From Enterococcus saccharolyticus subsp. saccharolyticus (GTDB lineage: Bacteria; Bacillota; Bacilli; Lactobacillales; Enterococcaceae), in NCBI RefSeq assembly GCF_029023825.1, contig NZ_CP118957.1:1147501-1211500 (forward strand): a DNA stretch of 64,000 nt, given 5' to 3'. Under the pieces are notes generated by a model. It was not told the DNA's origin. It saw only the letters and a program-made list of their open reading frames with translations, and did not search any database. The position numbers and the translations under genes are program-made. Position 1 is the stretch's first letter. The number at the start of each line of letters is the position of its first letter. Of the stretch, positions 29,093 to 38,235 are shown piece after piece.

Positions 29093-30753
29093 TACAACAA
29101 TGGAAAAATATAAATTACAAATTCTAATTGCAGGTTATCTCCCGGTGTATCAAAACTGATATTTAGGATTTCTTCGATTTTATTTAAGCGATGCAAGAGG
29201 GTATTGCGATGAATAAATAAATTTTCAGCGGCTTTGGTAATATTTCGATTGGCTTGATAGTATGCTTGTAAGGTTTTTAAGTATTCACTTTTATTGACAG
29301 CGTCAAATTGTTTTAAAGGCGTAATAAAGCGTTCAGTAATCTTATGCAAACCATCAATTGATAAATGATCTCTAATGATATGCTTCAAAAAAACATCATC
29401 ATACGAAATAATTGGTGTGGAATGTTCGAAAGATGCGTCGCTATTATAGATATCTAATGTTTGTAAGGCTTGTTGGAAGGAGATATAAATTTGCTTAATA
29501 TTGGGAACGGTGGGTCCAATCACCATCGTAATATCTAAATCATTTGATTCTTTCGCTAATTGATTTAGTAAAGACTTGCCAATCGTATTCATGGTTTTTA
29601 GATATTCTCTTTCATCCGCAGGTGGGTCTTGGATTAATAAAATAAATGAATTGCTGTATTCGATACAAATCATTTTTTGACGGTAGCCACTTAGCATTTG
29701 ATTGAGTCGGGTACTTAAATTCATTATCTGACGATTTGATTGGGACTGATTGTTAGACGTTTCCAAAATCACGATAGAATAGATCGCATCTGTTTTTAAT
29801 TGATAATATTTAATGAATTGAATCAAAACATCTTCGTTTTGGTATTTGTTGCGAATGATTTCAAAAAACATTTCATTGCGTTTTTGGTAACTTTCAATGT
29901 TTAATGAATCTTCTAATTGCAATTGTAATAACAGATATTGTGCCGCAACTTTCAGCTCAATAATATCTAACGGACCTAGTTCATGCATCGTATTCCAAAT
30001 AATTAAATAAGAAATAATGATATTATTTTTTTTAATTGGAAAAATCCGAATGGGAATCGTTTTTTGACCAAAACTAAAGTCTAAATTCATAGGATCTTGA
30101 TAAAAACGTAAGGATGAATTAATTTTTTCGTTTAAAAATTGTTGAATATGTTGAACATTTTTTTGTTTATTCAAGATACTTGAGACTCGGATAGGATTCT
30201 CTGGCAAATCTGCATAATAAGTAGGACTAAAATTCTGATCGAATAAAACAATGGGATTTTGGATGGATTCAGCCAATTTTTGAATGACGTGTTTGCTTCC
30301 ATTACCTGCTTCCAAAATGCGATACATCTTGTTGTGCATCGAAACTTCTAATGAACTAACCATGCTTTGATTAAATTTATGATGTTGATTAATAATCGAA
30401 ATAATTTCCGTAAAATTGTAATCATAAGGAATCGATAGGATAGGGAGATTGACTTTGTTGGCAAGTTTGACCATTGATTCAGGAATTTCATCAAAGTAAC
30501 GTTGCAATTTAAAGCCCAAAGCCGAACAATTCATTTTGGCTAAATCACGAATTAGTCGTTTTTGCATGGCCTCATCATCTTTGAAAATAAAACCAGTTGT
30601 CAGCAACATCTCACCAGGGGTTAGCCAATCAAACGCGTCAGGATTTTCCATGATATTCACTTGTAAAATTTGATTCTTGATATTTTTTTCACCAGCTAGA
30701 ATCGTAATACCTTTTAATTCATCTAAATGTAATAAATCTTCTACTGTTAACAT
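29092..30753 (-). CDS. PucR-family transcriptional regulator
   Basis: 553 residues from the ATG 9 nt behind GGAGG. Residues 1-120 form a PucR-type N-terminal domain (TVEDLLHLDELKGITILAGE, PGEMLLTTGFIF). The middle is a CdaR GGDEF-like region (ILETSNNQSQSNRQI). The end is the PucR helix-turn-helix (YYQANRNITKAAENLFIHRNTLLHRLNKIEE). PucR controls purine/allantoin catabolism in Bacillus; relatives respond to other nitrogen compounds. It faces the transporter/amidohydrolase pair across a 323-bp gap and is the likely activator. Confidence 0.9.
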   Translation of the reverse strand: MLTVEDLLHLDELKGITILAGEKNIKNQILQVNIMENPDAFDWLTPGEMLLTTGFIFKDDEAMQKRLIRDLAKMNCSALGFKLQRYFDEIPESMVKLANKVNLPILSIPYDYNFTEIISIINQHHKFNQSMVSSLEVSMHNKMYRILEAGNGSKHVIQKLAESIQNPIVLFDQNFSPTYYADLPENPIRVSSILNKQKNVQHIQQFLNEKINSSLRFYQDPMNLDFSFGQKTIPIRIFPIKKNNIIISYLIIWNTMHELGPLDIIELKVAAQYLLLQLQLEDSLNIESYQKRNEMFFEIIRNKYQNEDVLIQFIKYYQLKTDAIYSIVILETSNNQSQSNRQIMNLSTRLNQMLSGYRQKMICIEYSNSFILLIQDPPADEREYLKTMNTIGKSLLNQLAKESNDLDITMVIGPTVPNIKQIYISFQQALQTLDIYNSDASFEHSTPIISYDDVFLKHIIRDHLSIDGLHKITERFITPLKQFDAVNKSEYLKTLQAYYQANRNITKAAENLFIHRNTLLHRLNKIEEILNISFDTPGDNLQLEFVIYIFPLL

Positions 30754-31076
30754 TGTTAAAATCCTCCAACTATCTATTTTATCCAATCAAATACGACATT
30801 TATTGGAAATACTCCTAATTTGAATCCGCATTCAATTCGTTTAAAATATTAGTATAAGTTTGATTAGTCGTTGACCAAACGAAAACGATCAAAAATAATT
30901 TTCTATTCCTTATCATAATCTATAAAAGAGAAATTATCCATTAGTTAAATGGAGTAGAAAGTTATTTTTATAAAAGGGGGATAGTAAAAAGGAACATTTG
31001 GTGTTGTTGCGCGTGTCAATTCGGTTACGCTCATGATCATCAACTTATAAATGAAGGATTTTAAGGAGGAGAACAA
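30754..31076. promoter_or_regulatory. Divergent control region between pucR and the transporter gene
   Basis: A plus-strand promoter candidate is TTGACC (30871-30876), 17 nt, AATAAT (30894-30899). Its spacer holds an A-rich element around CGAAAACGATCAAA, only a weak match to a CcpA cre site. A small hairpin CCATT-AGTTA-AATGG follows near 30940. There is no purine-riboswitch core. The long leader ends at AAGGAGGAG before the transporter. PucR binding sites probably lie here but none can be assigned by eye. Confidence 0.45.
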
Positions 31077-32432
31077 ATGAATATCAAAAAAATAGTCCAA
31101 TTTAGTTTATTAGTAATTGGCATCAATTTTTTATTACCAACAGCTGTCTTTGCCCAAGACTTAGAAGTTCAAGCGCCGACAGGTTTCATTGCAATTCTGA
31201 CGTTAGTTCCATTAATTGTCGTATTGGTTCTATTATTTTTAAAAGTAGATATGATCATTGCTGGTTTAGTTGGTGGGATTTTAGCAATTTTAATTGGCGG
31301 CATTGGTTTAGCTGATGTAAATAAGGAATTACTTGAAGCGATTCCGACGATGTTAGGCATTACCGTCCCAATTATTAATTCGGCTATTGCGATGGCGGTA
31401 TTTAAATCAGGTGGGTACTCCGCTGCTTTAACTTTAGCCAAAAGAGGAACAAAAGGAAAAGTAGAGTTTGTTGCTGTATTTATCGTTATTTTATTAGCAG
31501 CTGCAACGTATATGTCAGGAATTGGCGGCGGTAGTGCGATGGTTATTGCACCATTAGCATTTGCGGCAGTGGGCGTAGTACCAGAATTAATTGCTGCGAT
31601 GTCATTAGCTGCAGCGGTCTCTTTTACCACATCACCGGCTTCATTAGAAACAAGTATTACGTCGCAATTAGCAGGGATTGATGCTGCTGAATATGTGACA
31701 GCTATGCGTCCTTATTGGTTATTCTTTGTAGCCTTGGCGTTAGTATTGGCTTACTGGGGAACAAAACGTCGTGGTCTTGGTTTTAAAGAAGAAGCAAATG
31801 ATGAGTATAGCTCAATGTCAAATGGGCAATTATTTAAAATTACGATTCCAGCAATCTTCTTATTATTTGCGGTAATCTTTGGCCCGATTGTTAATGATTT
31901 AGCTGGAACAGCAATCTTTACACCATTAACTTACATGGTTGTAACACTGGTATTGATTTATCTATGTACAAAATTCAACATGAACGAATCTGTTACGGCA
32001 ATGGTTGATGGTTCAACATATATCTTAACGCGTTTATTCCAAGTGGGTATTTTCTTAGCGTTCATCAATGTCATCGCTAAAACGGGTACATTCGCAGTAA
32101 TTGCCGGTGTTGCTAATAATGCTCCGACCGCAATTGTTATTCCTGTGGCAGTATTAACTGGTATTTTGATTGGTATTCCAGCAGGAGCGTATGTAGGATC
32201 AGTGTTAACATTAGTCTTGCCGGTTGCCGTTTCATTAGGTTTCCCAATTGTAGCTTTGGGATTTGTAACGATGGGTGTTGGTTTAGGTAGTCAAATGAGC
32301 TTTGTAAATATTACCATGCAAGCTCTGTCTTCAGGATTCCAAACACCAATCTTGGATATTGTTAAAGGAAACGTCAAATGGATTAGTATTGCGTCAGTCA
32401 TTCTATTGATTATTTCATTTATTTTTGCTTAA
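31077..32432 (+). CDS. Polytopic transporter of the ion-transporter superfamily (CitM/GntP/NhaC-like)
   Basis: 451 residues, start ATG behind AAGGAGGAG. A signal-like first segment ends near TAVFAQ. About eleven further membrane helices follow, with glycine-rich re-entrant-like segments (GIGGGSAMVIAPLAFAAVGV; TSPASLETSITSQLAG; GVGLGSQMSFVNITMQ). It resembles carboxylate or organic-anion transporters of the IT superfamily. Clustering with an amidohydrolase suggests import of its cyclic-amide or N-heterocycle substrate. That specificity is inferred only from context. Confidence 0.75.
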   Translation: MNIKKIVQFSLLVIGINFLLPTAVFAQDLEVQAPTGFIAILTLVPLIVVLVLLFLKVDMIIAGLVGGILAILIGGIGLADVNKELLEAIPTMLGITVPIINSAIAMAVFKSGGYSAALTLAKRGTKGKVEFVAVFIVILLAAATYMSGIGGGSAMVIAPLAFAAVGVVPELIAAMSLAAAVSFTTSPASLETSITSQLAGIDAAEYVTAMRPYWLFFVALALVLAYWGTKRRGLGFKEEANDEYSSMSNGQLFKITIPAIFLLFAVIFGPIVNDLAGTAIFTPLTYMVVTLVLIYLCTKFNMNESVTAMVDGSTYILTRLFQVGIFLAFINVIAKTGTFAVIAGVANNAPTAIVIPVAVLTGILIGIPAGAYVGSVLTLVLPVAVSLGFPIVALGFVTMGVGLGSQMSFVNITMQALSSGFQTPILDIVKGNVKWISIASVILLIISFIFA

Positions 32433-32478
32433 TCAAACGAAGAATGAATTATCAACTAAAAGAAAGCGGGGATTTATT

Positions 32479-33702
32479 ATGGATTTAATTATTAGACAAG
32501 CACGTCTAAAAGATGGAGAAGATCTAAAAGATATTGCTGTGCAAGCAGGTAAAATTGTCGAAATTGCCGATTCAATTGCTGGTGATGCCGAAAGAGAAAT
32601 TCAAGCAGAAGGACGTGTCTTGATTCCAGGTCTAATTGAAAGTCACATTCACTTGGATAAGGCATTGATTGCAAGCCGTAAACCGAATAAATCTGGTACA
32701 TTGCAAGAAGCAATTAAAGTAACCGCAGAATTAAAACCGACATTTACAAAAGACGATGTTTACAGTCGTGCAAAACAAGCCTTAGAAATGATTATCAAAA
32801 GTGGGGTAACCACTATTCGTACTCACTCAGAGTTTGATCCAGCGCAAGGTTTCACTGGTTTTGAAACGATTTTACAATTAAAAGAAGAGTACAAAGAATT
32901 AGTGGATATTCAAGTCGTGGCCTTTCCACAAGAAGGAATTTTTAAAGCACCTGGTACAGAAGAAATGATGTATCAAGCAATGGATATGGGCGCAGACGTA
33001 GTGGGAGGAATTCCTTACAATGATGCACCAGCTAATGAACACATCGATTTGATTTTTGATATTGCGAAAAAATATGGGAAAGACGTTGATTTACACCAAG
33101 ATTTTGCTGATGAAGCAGATGATATTTCGATTGAATATTTGTGTAAAAAAACAATTGCTGAAGGGTATCAAGGGCGTGTATCTGTGGGGCATTTAACTGC
33201 ATTACATGCCTTACCAGAAGAAAAACTACGTCCAATTATCGAATTGATGGCAGAAGCAGACATTAGTGTGATGGCGTTACCAGCAACTGATTTACATTTA
33301 GGCGCACGTTCAGATGAATACAATGTTCGCCGAGCAGTAACACCTATTCGTAAATTACGTGATGGTGGTGTCAACATGTGTATTGCTACCAATAATATTC
33401 GTAATGCATTTACGCCTTATGGAACAGGCGATATCATGCAAACAGCTATGTTAGCCATTCCAGTTGCGCATTTAGGTGGTGCGGATGATTTACCAACTGT
33501 TTTACCAATGATTACAACGAATCCTGCTCGTGCAATTGGATTGAAAAATTACGGAATTGAGGTTGGAAATCAAGCAGATATGGTCTTGTTAGACACAAAA
33601 GTTGTCAATGATGCAATTATCGATTTACCAACACGTTTGTTTGTCATCAAAAATGGCCGAGTAACAATTGAAACGACTAAAACCGTAACTGTTCATCGCT
33701 AA
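32479..33702 (+). CDS. Cytosine-deaminase-like amidohydrolase
   Basis: 407 residues from the ATG behind AAAGCGGGG. Metal-dependent amidohydrolase motifs: IPGLIESHIHLDKAL (HxH, with the cytosine-deaminase-like HxHLDK form), VDLHQDFADEAD, VSVGHLTALH and MCIATNNIRNAF, in which the usual late catalytic Asp (normally SDN or TDN) reads TNN. This is the CodA/AtzC branch, whose members deaminate or hydrolyse cytosine, isocytosine, ammelide or creatinine-like compounds. It follows the transporter by 46 bp. The missing late Asp argues against simple cytosine deaminase. Confidence 0.8.
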   Translation: MDLIIRQARLKDGEDLKDIAVQAGKIVEIADSIAGDAEREIQAEGRVLIPGLIESHIHLDKALIASRKPNKSGTLQEAIKVTAELKPTFTKDDVYSRAKQALEMIIKSGVTTIRTHSEFDPAQGFTGFETILQLKEEYKELVDIQVVAFPQEGIFKAPGTEEMMYQAMDMGADVVGGIPYNDAPANEHIDLIFDIAKKYGKDVDLHQDFADEADDISIEYLCKKTIAEGYQGRVSVGHLTALHALPEEKLRPIIELMAEADISVMALPATDLHLGARSDEYNVRRAVTPIRKLRDGGVNMCIATNNIRNAFTPYGTGDIMQTAMLAIPVAHLGGADDLPTVLPMITTNPARAIGLKNYGIEVGNQADMVLLDTKVVNDAIIDLPTRLFVIKNGRVTIETTKTVTVHR

Positions 33703-33703
33703 A

Positions 33704-33748
33704 TAAAGAATGCGTTCCCTGTTGAGGGAGCGCATTCTTATATTTATA
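33704..33748. terminator. Bidirectional intrinsic terminator
   Basis: Stem AAGAATGCG(T)TCCCT / AGGGAGCGCATTCTT with a GTTG loop; convergent genes on either side. Confidence 0.82.
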
Positions 33749-33749
33749 T

Positions 33750-34547
33750 TTAACGCTTAATTTTTTCAGTAAGTTCAGTTACAGGTAGATTTTTTTCTGC
33801 GGTTTGTGTTCGCACCCCTACAATGTATCCGATAGCTGCAATTGAGATAAGAACAGTCCAGAAAATGACTTCCCATAATGTTGAATGAGGGAATGAATGA
33901 GGAATAATTCCTAATTTTTCATGTCCTAATGTTAACACAGCTAATTTTACCCCAACCCAACCAACAATCAGAAACGCTGCTGTTTCTAATGATGGAATTT
34001 TTTCTAAAAGTGAAACGAACCAGCGTGCTGCAAAACGCATCATAATGACACCGATAAGTCCGCCTAAAAACATCACGACAAATGGACCTGCATTAATACC
34101 ACCGATAGAGTGACTTCCAATTGCAGGAAGTGTTACGGCAATGGCTATTGCAGCTAGAATAGAATCGACAGCAAACGCGATGTCTGCAAGTTCTACTTTG
34201 ACTACTGTCATCCAAAAACCAGAGGCTTTCTTGGGCTTAGTTGTTTCATCAGAATTTTCTGAATGTCTCAAAGAATCGTAAATGTGTTTACCAGACATGA
34301 ACAGCAAGTAAAGTGCACCAATGGCTTGAATTTGCCAGAAGTTAACTAACATTGTAATTAGGAAAATTGCGGCAAAACGGAAAACAAATGCGCCAACTAA
34401 ACCATATAACAATGCTTTTTGTTGCTGATCTTTGGGTAGGTGTTTCACCATCACGGCCATTACGACAGCATTATCTGCTGCTAATAACCCCTCTAACACA
34501 ATCAAAACGATAAGTACCCAAGCATATTGTAATAATATTGTCTCCAA
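33750..34547 (-). CDS. TerC-family integral membrane protein
   Basis: 265 residues, TTG start with AAAGGAGG about 12 nt upstream; no nearer ATG would keep the first helix. About seven helices carry the TerC motifs VLEGLLAADNAVVMAVM and VKVELADIAFAVDSILAAIA, with conserved membrane Asp/Glu. TerC/YceF/YkoY proteins metallate exported Mn-dependent enzymes or efflux Mn. No yybP-ykoY riboswitch hallmark is seen in the leader, although some relatives carry one. Monocistronic, with a consensus promoter. Confidence 0.92.
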   Translation of the reverse strand: METILLQYAWVLIVLIVLEGLLAADNAVVMAVMVKHLPKDQQQKALLYGLVGAFVFRFAAIFLITMLVNFWQIQAIGALYLLFMSGKHIYDSLRHSENSDETTKPKKASGFWMTVVKVELADIAFAVDSILAAIAIAVTLPAIGSHSIGGINAGPFVVMFLGGLIGVIMMRFAARWFVSLLEKIPSLETAAFLIVGWVGVKLAVLTLGHEKLGIIPHSFPHSTLWEVIFWTVLISIAAIGYIVGVRTQTAEKNLPVTELTEKIKR

Positions 34548-34633
34548 AGTAATATAATTCCTCCTTTAATAGTTAAAAAAATAAGAATGATTTATCTACC
34601 TAAAGAGATAAATTGCATTCAAATCCACTATGA

Positions 34634-34662
34634 ATAATACCACACCAATATGCAGATGTAAA
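34634..34662 (-). promoter_or_regulatory. Promoter of the terC-family gene
   Basis: On the minus strand: -35 TTTACA (34657-34662), a 17-nt spacer and -10 TATTAT (34634-34639). A hairpin ATTTATCT/AGATAAAT lies in the leader. Confidence 0.65.
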
Positions 34663-34756
34663 CGTTATTTGTGAAGAATAAAAAGCGAATTTTTGCAAAA
34701 ATCTGATTTTTTGATTACTATAAAATAAAAAGCACGCAGATAGGAGATGTGTACAC

Positions 34757-35509
34757 TTGAGTAAAGATGAGGATAAAAATAAAAATTTCTCGGTATTCAG
34801 TCGAATTTCTAAGTCATTGGGTGTTGAGAAAAAACTAGAAAAAACGAACGAAGTAATTGAACAAATTGACATACAGGAAACGGATGAAACTACCGAAACA
34901 ACGGAAGTGCTGGAAGAGCAAGCGACTCCAGTAACGGATAATGTCGTGGATTTGGCTGAGAAGCAACGCAAAGAAAAAAATCAAGAAGGTGTCAAGTGGT
35001 TAAAAGCGGCTGCTGATTTAGGAGACACAGGTGCCATGAATGAACTAGCCTACTGTTATCTAGCTGGTGTTGGGTTAACGCCTGATCCTATTGAAGGAGA
35101 ACTTTGGTTGCGCCGTTCTGCTGAATTAGGAGATTTATGGGCAATCGTAGATTTAGCTGTTCGCTTACTAGATGGTGAAGGGATTGAACGAAACGCTGTT
35201 GAAGGCGAAAAATGGTTGCATTTAGCAGTAGAGCGTCGTGATGGTATTGCCACGCGCGTACTTGGTTATCGTCTGTTGCATGGCGATGGTTTACAGAAAA
35301 ATGCAGAAGAAGGCGCACGCTATTTGTATCTAGCAGCCGAATCGTTGCATGAGCTAGTCGCGATGCGTTTATTAGGACTGTATCATATCAAAGGAGATTT
35401 TCTGACTAAAGACGTAAAAAAAGGCGAATACTGGTTAAAGCGAGCTGCTGATGGTGGTGAGAAAATTGCGATGCGTGAATGGGGCAGATACTTGATTCGT
35501 GGGTTTTAA
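34757..35509 (+). CDS. Sel1-repeat protein
   Basis: 250 residues from a TTG 10 nt behind AGGAG. The first about 75 residues are charged and Thr/Glu-rich, without a signal peptide. Residues about 85-250 contain four to five Sel1-like repeats of roughly 36 residues, for example GVKWLKAAADLGDTGAMNEL, GELWLRRSAELGDLWAIVDL and GEYWLKRAADGGEKIAMREW. Sel1 solenoids mediate protein-protein interactions. It is likely cytoplasmic; its partner is unknown. Confidence 0.85.
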   Translation: MSKDEDKNKNFSVFSRISKSLGVEKKLEKTNEVIEQIDIQETDETTETTEVLEEQATPVTDNVVDLAEKQRKEKNQEGVKWLKAAADLGDTGAMNELAYCYLAGVGLTPDPIEGELWLRRSAELGDLWAIVDLAVRLLDGEGIERNAVEGEKWLHLAVERRDGIATRVLGYRLLHGDGLQKNAEEGARYLYLAAESLHELVAMRLLGLYHIKGDFLTKDVKKGEYWLKRAADGGEKIAMREWGRYLIRGF

Positions 35510-35524
35510 TTTAAGAAGTTTGTA

Positions 35525-35582
35525 GGAACATCATTGGAAATTCTATGCGTATGCAGACGAACTTCTAATGATGTTTTTATTC
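35525..35582 (+). terminator. Intrinsic terminator
   Basis: Stem AACATCATT / AATGATGTT with further inner pairing, followed by TTTTATT. Confidence 0.7.
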
Positions 35583-35601
35583 AACTGAAAGGAGAAAAAA
35601 C

Positions 35602-36753
35602 ATGCGAAAAAGAAATTGGTTATTGATTATTTTAGGATTATCTCTCATTGGTGCGTTCTTTTTTCGCTTTGTGAAGCAGGAACCTACGACGTCAGAAAAT
35701 GAAGCGCGCATTCGTGAAATGATTGTTTTAGAAGAAAAAGAAACGATCAAAGAAGCTGTGGTCGAAGAGGTGGTGCAAGCCCTAAGTTCAGTAGATGCAG
35801 AATTAATCCATCTCGTTTATCACAACGAATTGACTATTTTATTGACCGATTACGAGTTTGAAGAATTACCAAATTTTCATGTCTATAAAAACGATTTAGA
35901 AAAATATGCGGGATTTTTTGTACCTGCGGATAATACTATCTATATCAAAATAAATGCTGCTCATTCCGATAATGGGTATATTGCATTACATGAATTCGGA
36001 CATGCAATTGATTATCGTTTAGGGGATAGTTATGGTTATTTGAGTGAGTCATTACGTGATGAATTTGAAGAAATTAAGGACAATGAAAAAGATAACGTAT
36101 TGCCTGAACGAAAAGGAACAGAAGAATTATCGGGTCTTCAAGTATCCGAATATTATGCACAAACCAAAGAATATTTTGCTGAAATTTTCGCGTTGTATTA
36201 TCATAGCAATCGAACAAACGAAAAACTACAAGAAGCAGGGGCAAAAAGTTATGCACTCATCGAATCACTGCCCTATCGTGTATTAACTGTTAGTAGTTAC
36301 ACGCAACAAGGCTATACGCTAACTTGGCGACCGTTGGAATCGGCAACTTATCAACTGTATCAAAACAATCGTCTGATTGAGACAGTAGGAATGAATAGGA
36401 CAGAATATACTTTCCCTCTTGAAACAACCAATTCGTCTTATTTTAAAGATTATCAGGTATCATTCAAAGCGTTTGATTCTTCAGGAAAAGAATTGTTTAC
36501 TTCGACTACTGCTGATACGAGAGATGCACCGTTAGATATTTCTAACTTGAAAAAATTAGTGCAACAAACAGAAGAACTGTTAGAAAAAGGTGTAGCAAAT
36601 TCTCATTTTATAGCATACGACTTAAAGAAAGCGCACGAAGAAATTGACAGCGTTCAAAAAAATGAGCGTACCTTTCGTCAAGCAGAGATATTAAGGACAG
36701 AAAAACAATTGGAAAAATTTTTGATGGATTATCAAGTAGAAGGCGTAGATTAA
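35602..36753 (+). CDS. Membrane-anchored metalloprotease, anthrax-lethal-factor (ATLF/M34)-like
   Basis: 383 residues, start ATG behind AAAGGAG. One N-terminal membrane helix (about 6-22) suggests a cell-surface signal anchor. The central domain (about 60-210) has the zinc motif HEFGHAID (His130, Glu131, His134) and, about 55 residues later, TKEYFAEIFALYYHS with Glu190 as probable third ligand. A Tyr lies a few residues before it. This layout matches the lethal factor catalytic domain as I recall it. A beta-rich FN3-like segment follows (about 235-310), then a C-terminal coiled-coil-like helix (about 315-380). No protective-antigen-like partner is present. Probably co-transcribed with the membrane protein 21 bp downstream. 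Confidence 0.8.
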   Translation: MRKRNWLLIILGLSLIGAFFFRFVKQEPTTSENEARIREMIVLEEKETIKEAVVEEVVQALSSVDAELIHLVYHNELTILLTDYEFEELPNFHVYKNDLEKYAGFFVPADNTIYIKINAAHSDNGYIALHEFGHAIDYRLGDSYGYLSESLRDEFEEIKDNEKDNVLPERKGTEELSGLQVSEYYAQTKEYFAEIFALYYHSNRTNEKLQEAGAKSYALIESLPYRVLTVSSYTQQGYTLTWRPLESATYQLYQNNRLIETVGMNRTEYTFPLETTNSSYFKDYQVSFKAFDSSGKELFTSTTADTRDAPLDISNLKKLVQQTEELLEKGVANSHFIAYDLKKAHEEIDSVQKNERTFRQAEILRTEKQLEKFLMDYQVEGVD

Positions 36754-36774
36754 TGGAGAAAGGGAGGAGTCGAC

Positions 36775-37302
36775 ATGAAGAAGCTTTTGGGCATGCTACT
36801 ATTTTTGGCGGTATCGCTACTTATTATGGTGATATTGTATAAAAACGGCCTTTTTGCAGGAATCAATGGTTCAGCATTGTTAGGGATATTTCTAACTGTC
36901 GCATCGCTTCTTTTGGTTCTCTTTATCTGGTTTGCTTTTGACAACAGTACTAGGAGAGGGCTATTTTTTATTTTAAATAAGAAAAATTATCTCCAAACTA
37001 TGGCAATTATCAGAAAAGAACGCCTAACAAATATAAGCTATAATGGTTCAGAAAGTGGATATGGTGGGTATCGTCAACGGCAATATAAAATAGATTATCA
37101 AGATAAACAAGGAAATAGGCATGAAAAAATTTACACCACAGGAATGGCGAAATCGAAATTTGCTACCCTCTTACATTGGAAAGTAGGAACGAGTCTTCGT
37201 GTAGTGTATTCACCTAAGAAACCAAGTCGCGTATTTATCGATAAAGCGTATGATCAAAAACAAGTGAAACGAAAAATGAGTGAGGATAAGAAAAAATTTT
37301 AG
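36775..37302 (+). CDS. DUF3592-like small membrane protein
   Basis: 175 residues, start ATG behind GGGAGGAG. Two N-terminal helices (about 5-23 and 33-55) are followed by a soluble beta-rich domain with YKIDYQDKQGNRHEKIYTT and VGTSLRVVYSPKKPSRVFI. That pattern (modified second-messenger-like beta domain, VxVxYxPxxP) is typical of DUF3592 proteins, whose function is unknown. It lies 21 bp after the metalloprotease gene and shares its terminator. Confidence 0.65.
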   Translation: MKKLLGMLLFLAVSLLIMVILYKNGLFAGINGSALLGIFLTVASLLLVLFIWFAFDNSTRRGLFFILNKKNYLQTMAIIRKERLTNISYNGSESGYGGYRQRQYKIDYQDKQGNRHEKIYTTGMAKSKFATLLHWKVGTSLRVVYSPKKPSRVFIDKAYDQKQVKRKMSEDKKKF

Positions 37303-37313
37303 TTACACATTAC

Positions 37314-37368
37314 AAATAAGAAGTAGCAATCAAATTAGTAAATCTGATCGCTACTTCTTATTTATTGA
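37314..37368. terminator. Bidirectional intrinsic terminator
   Basis: Stem AATAAGAAGTAGC / GCTACTTCTTATT with additional inner pairing, between convergent genes. Confidence 0.85.
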
Positions 37369-37376
37369 TGCGCTTT

Positions 37377-38087
37377 TTATTTTTTGGTGACGCCCGCTTC
37401 ATCTAAAGTAGTCAATAAATGATGGAAAGCGGCAATTCCCTTAAATTGATTTAAAAGCATCAGATTAATTTGTTCCAAAGCACTATTTGCAATCTCTCGT
37501 GTTTGCGACATCTGTTTATTTTCGACTTCTTTTAGAACCTGTCGAACAGTATCTAAAGAAAAGACTGTTCGTTGGACGGCACGAATAATATAAACTTTGC
37601 GAATATCTTGAATATTAAACTGGCGAAAACCACTATGAATATCTCTTTGTGGTGTTAGTAGTCCTTCTTTCTCCCAATGGCGGATTGCCGATGTAGAGAC
37701 ATTTGCTTCTTTTGCGACTTCACCAATTGAAAAGTATTTTTTATTTTTATATTTGGGAATGGCTGCTAATACACCAGGTTCTAGTATTTCGATGGTATAT
37801 TCGATCCTTGCTTTTTCCTGACAGAGCGCTACTTGCTTTTTGTTAATTTCCCAAATAGCTGTAGTCGTATCGCCAATCATGACCATTGGCAGTAGTGTTT
37901 TAATAAACGCTATGCCAAATCCGGGGATCATTTCTCTAATACATTTAAAATAGGCTTCATGAACTTCTGTATACATTCTATAACCAATCTCTTGACGCGC
38001 AACTTCTGGAATAATTTTCCATGATTCATAATGTCTGAGGGCATTAGTACTAATATTTAATTTTCTCGCGATGTCAATTTCTTTCAT
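37377..38087 (-). CDS. Tandem-MerR transcriptional regulator
   Basis: 236 residues, ATG start with AGGAGG upstream. It contains two MerR-type winged helix-turn-helix units: one at 1-55 (KEIDIARKLNISTNALRHYE, with the wing around GYRMY) and one at about 117-170 (YFSIGEVAKEANVSTSAIRHWEKEGLL, GFRQFNIQDIRKVYIIRAV), followed by a helix (about 175-230) like the MerR dimerisation helix. No metal-binding Cys cluster is present. Two DNA-binding heads in one chain are unusual and could allow binding as a monomer or to doubled operators. It is divergent from the VOC gene. Confidence 0.82.
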   Translation of the reverse strand: MKEIDIARKLNISTNALRHYESWKIIPEVARQEIGYRMYTEVHEAYFKCIREMIPGFGIAFIKTLLPMVMIGDTTTAIWEINKKQVALCQEKARIEYTIEILEPGVLAAIPKYKNKKYFSIGEVAKEANVSTSAIRHWEKEGLLTPQRDIHSGFRQFNIQDIRKVYIIRAVQRTVFSLDTVRQVLKEVENKQMSQTREIANSALEQINLMLLNQFKGIAAFHHLLTTLDEAGVTKK

Positions 38088-38235
38088 GCAACATCCTCCT
38101 TACTAAGATTATAAAAAAACTTCAAGTTGATGACACCTTTAAGTTTCCTAATAAGCTATTTATAAGCTTAAATGATTCATCAACCTTATCATTTGCATGA
38201 AATAGATACAATAGAAGTAGAATGGAGGTATTATG

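Noticed and set aside
30840..30910. CcpA cre site in the pucR/transporter control region
   Set aside because: The best alignment has two mismatches at conserved positions, which is not enough to call.
30900..31076. Purine riboswitch in the leader of the transporter gene
   Set aside because: The conserved loop and junction sequences of purine riboswitches are absent.
34548..34756. Possible yybP-ykoY manganese riboswitch ahead of the terC-family gene
   Set aside because: The conserved internal loops of that riboswitch are not visible; only a short AT-rich hairpin is present.
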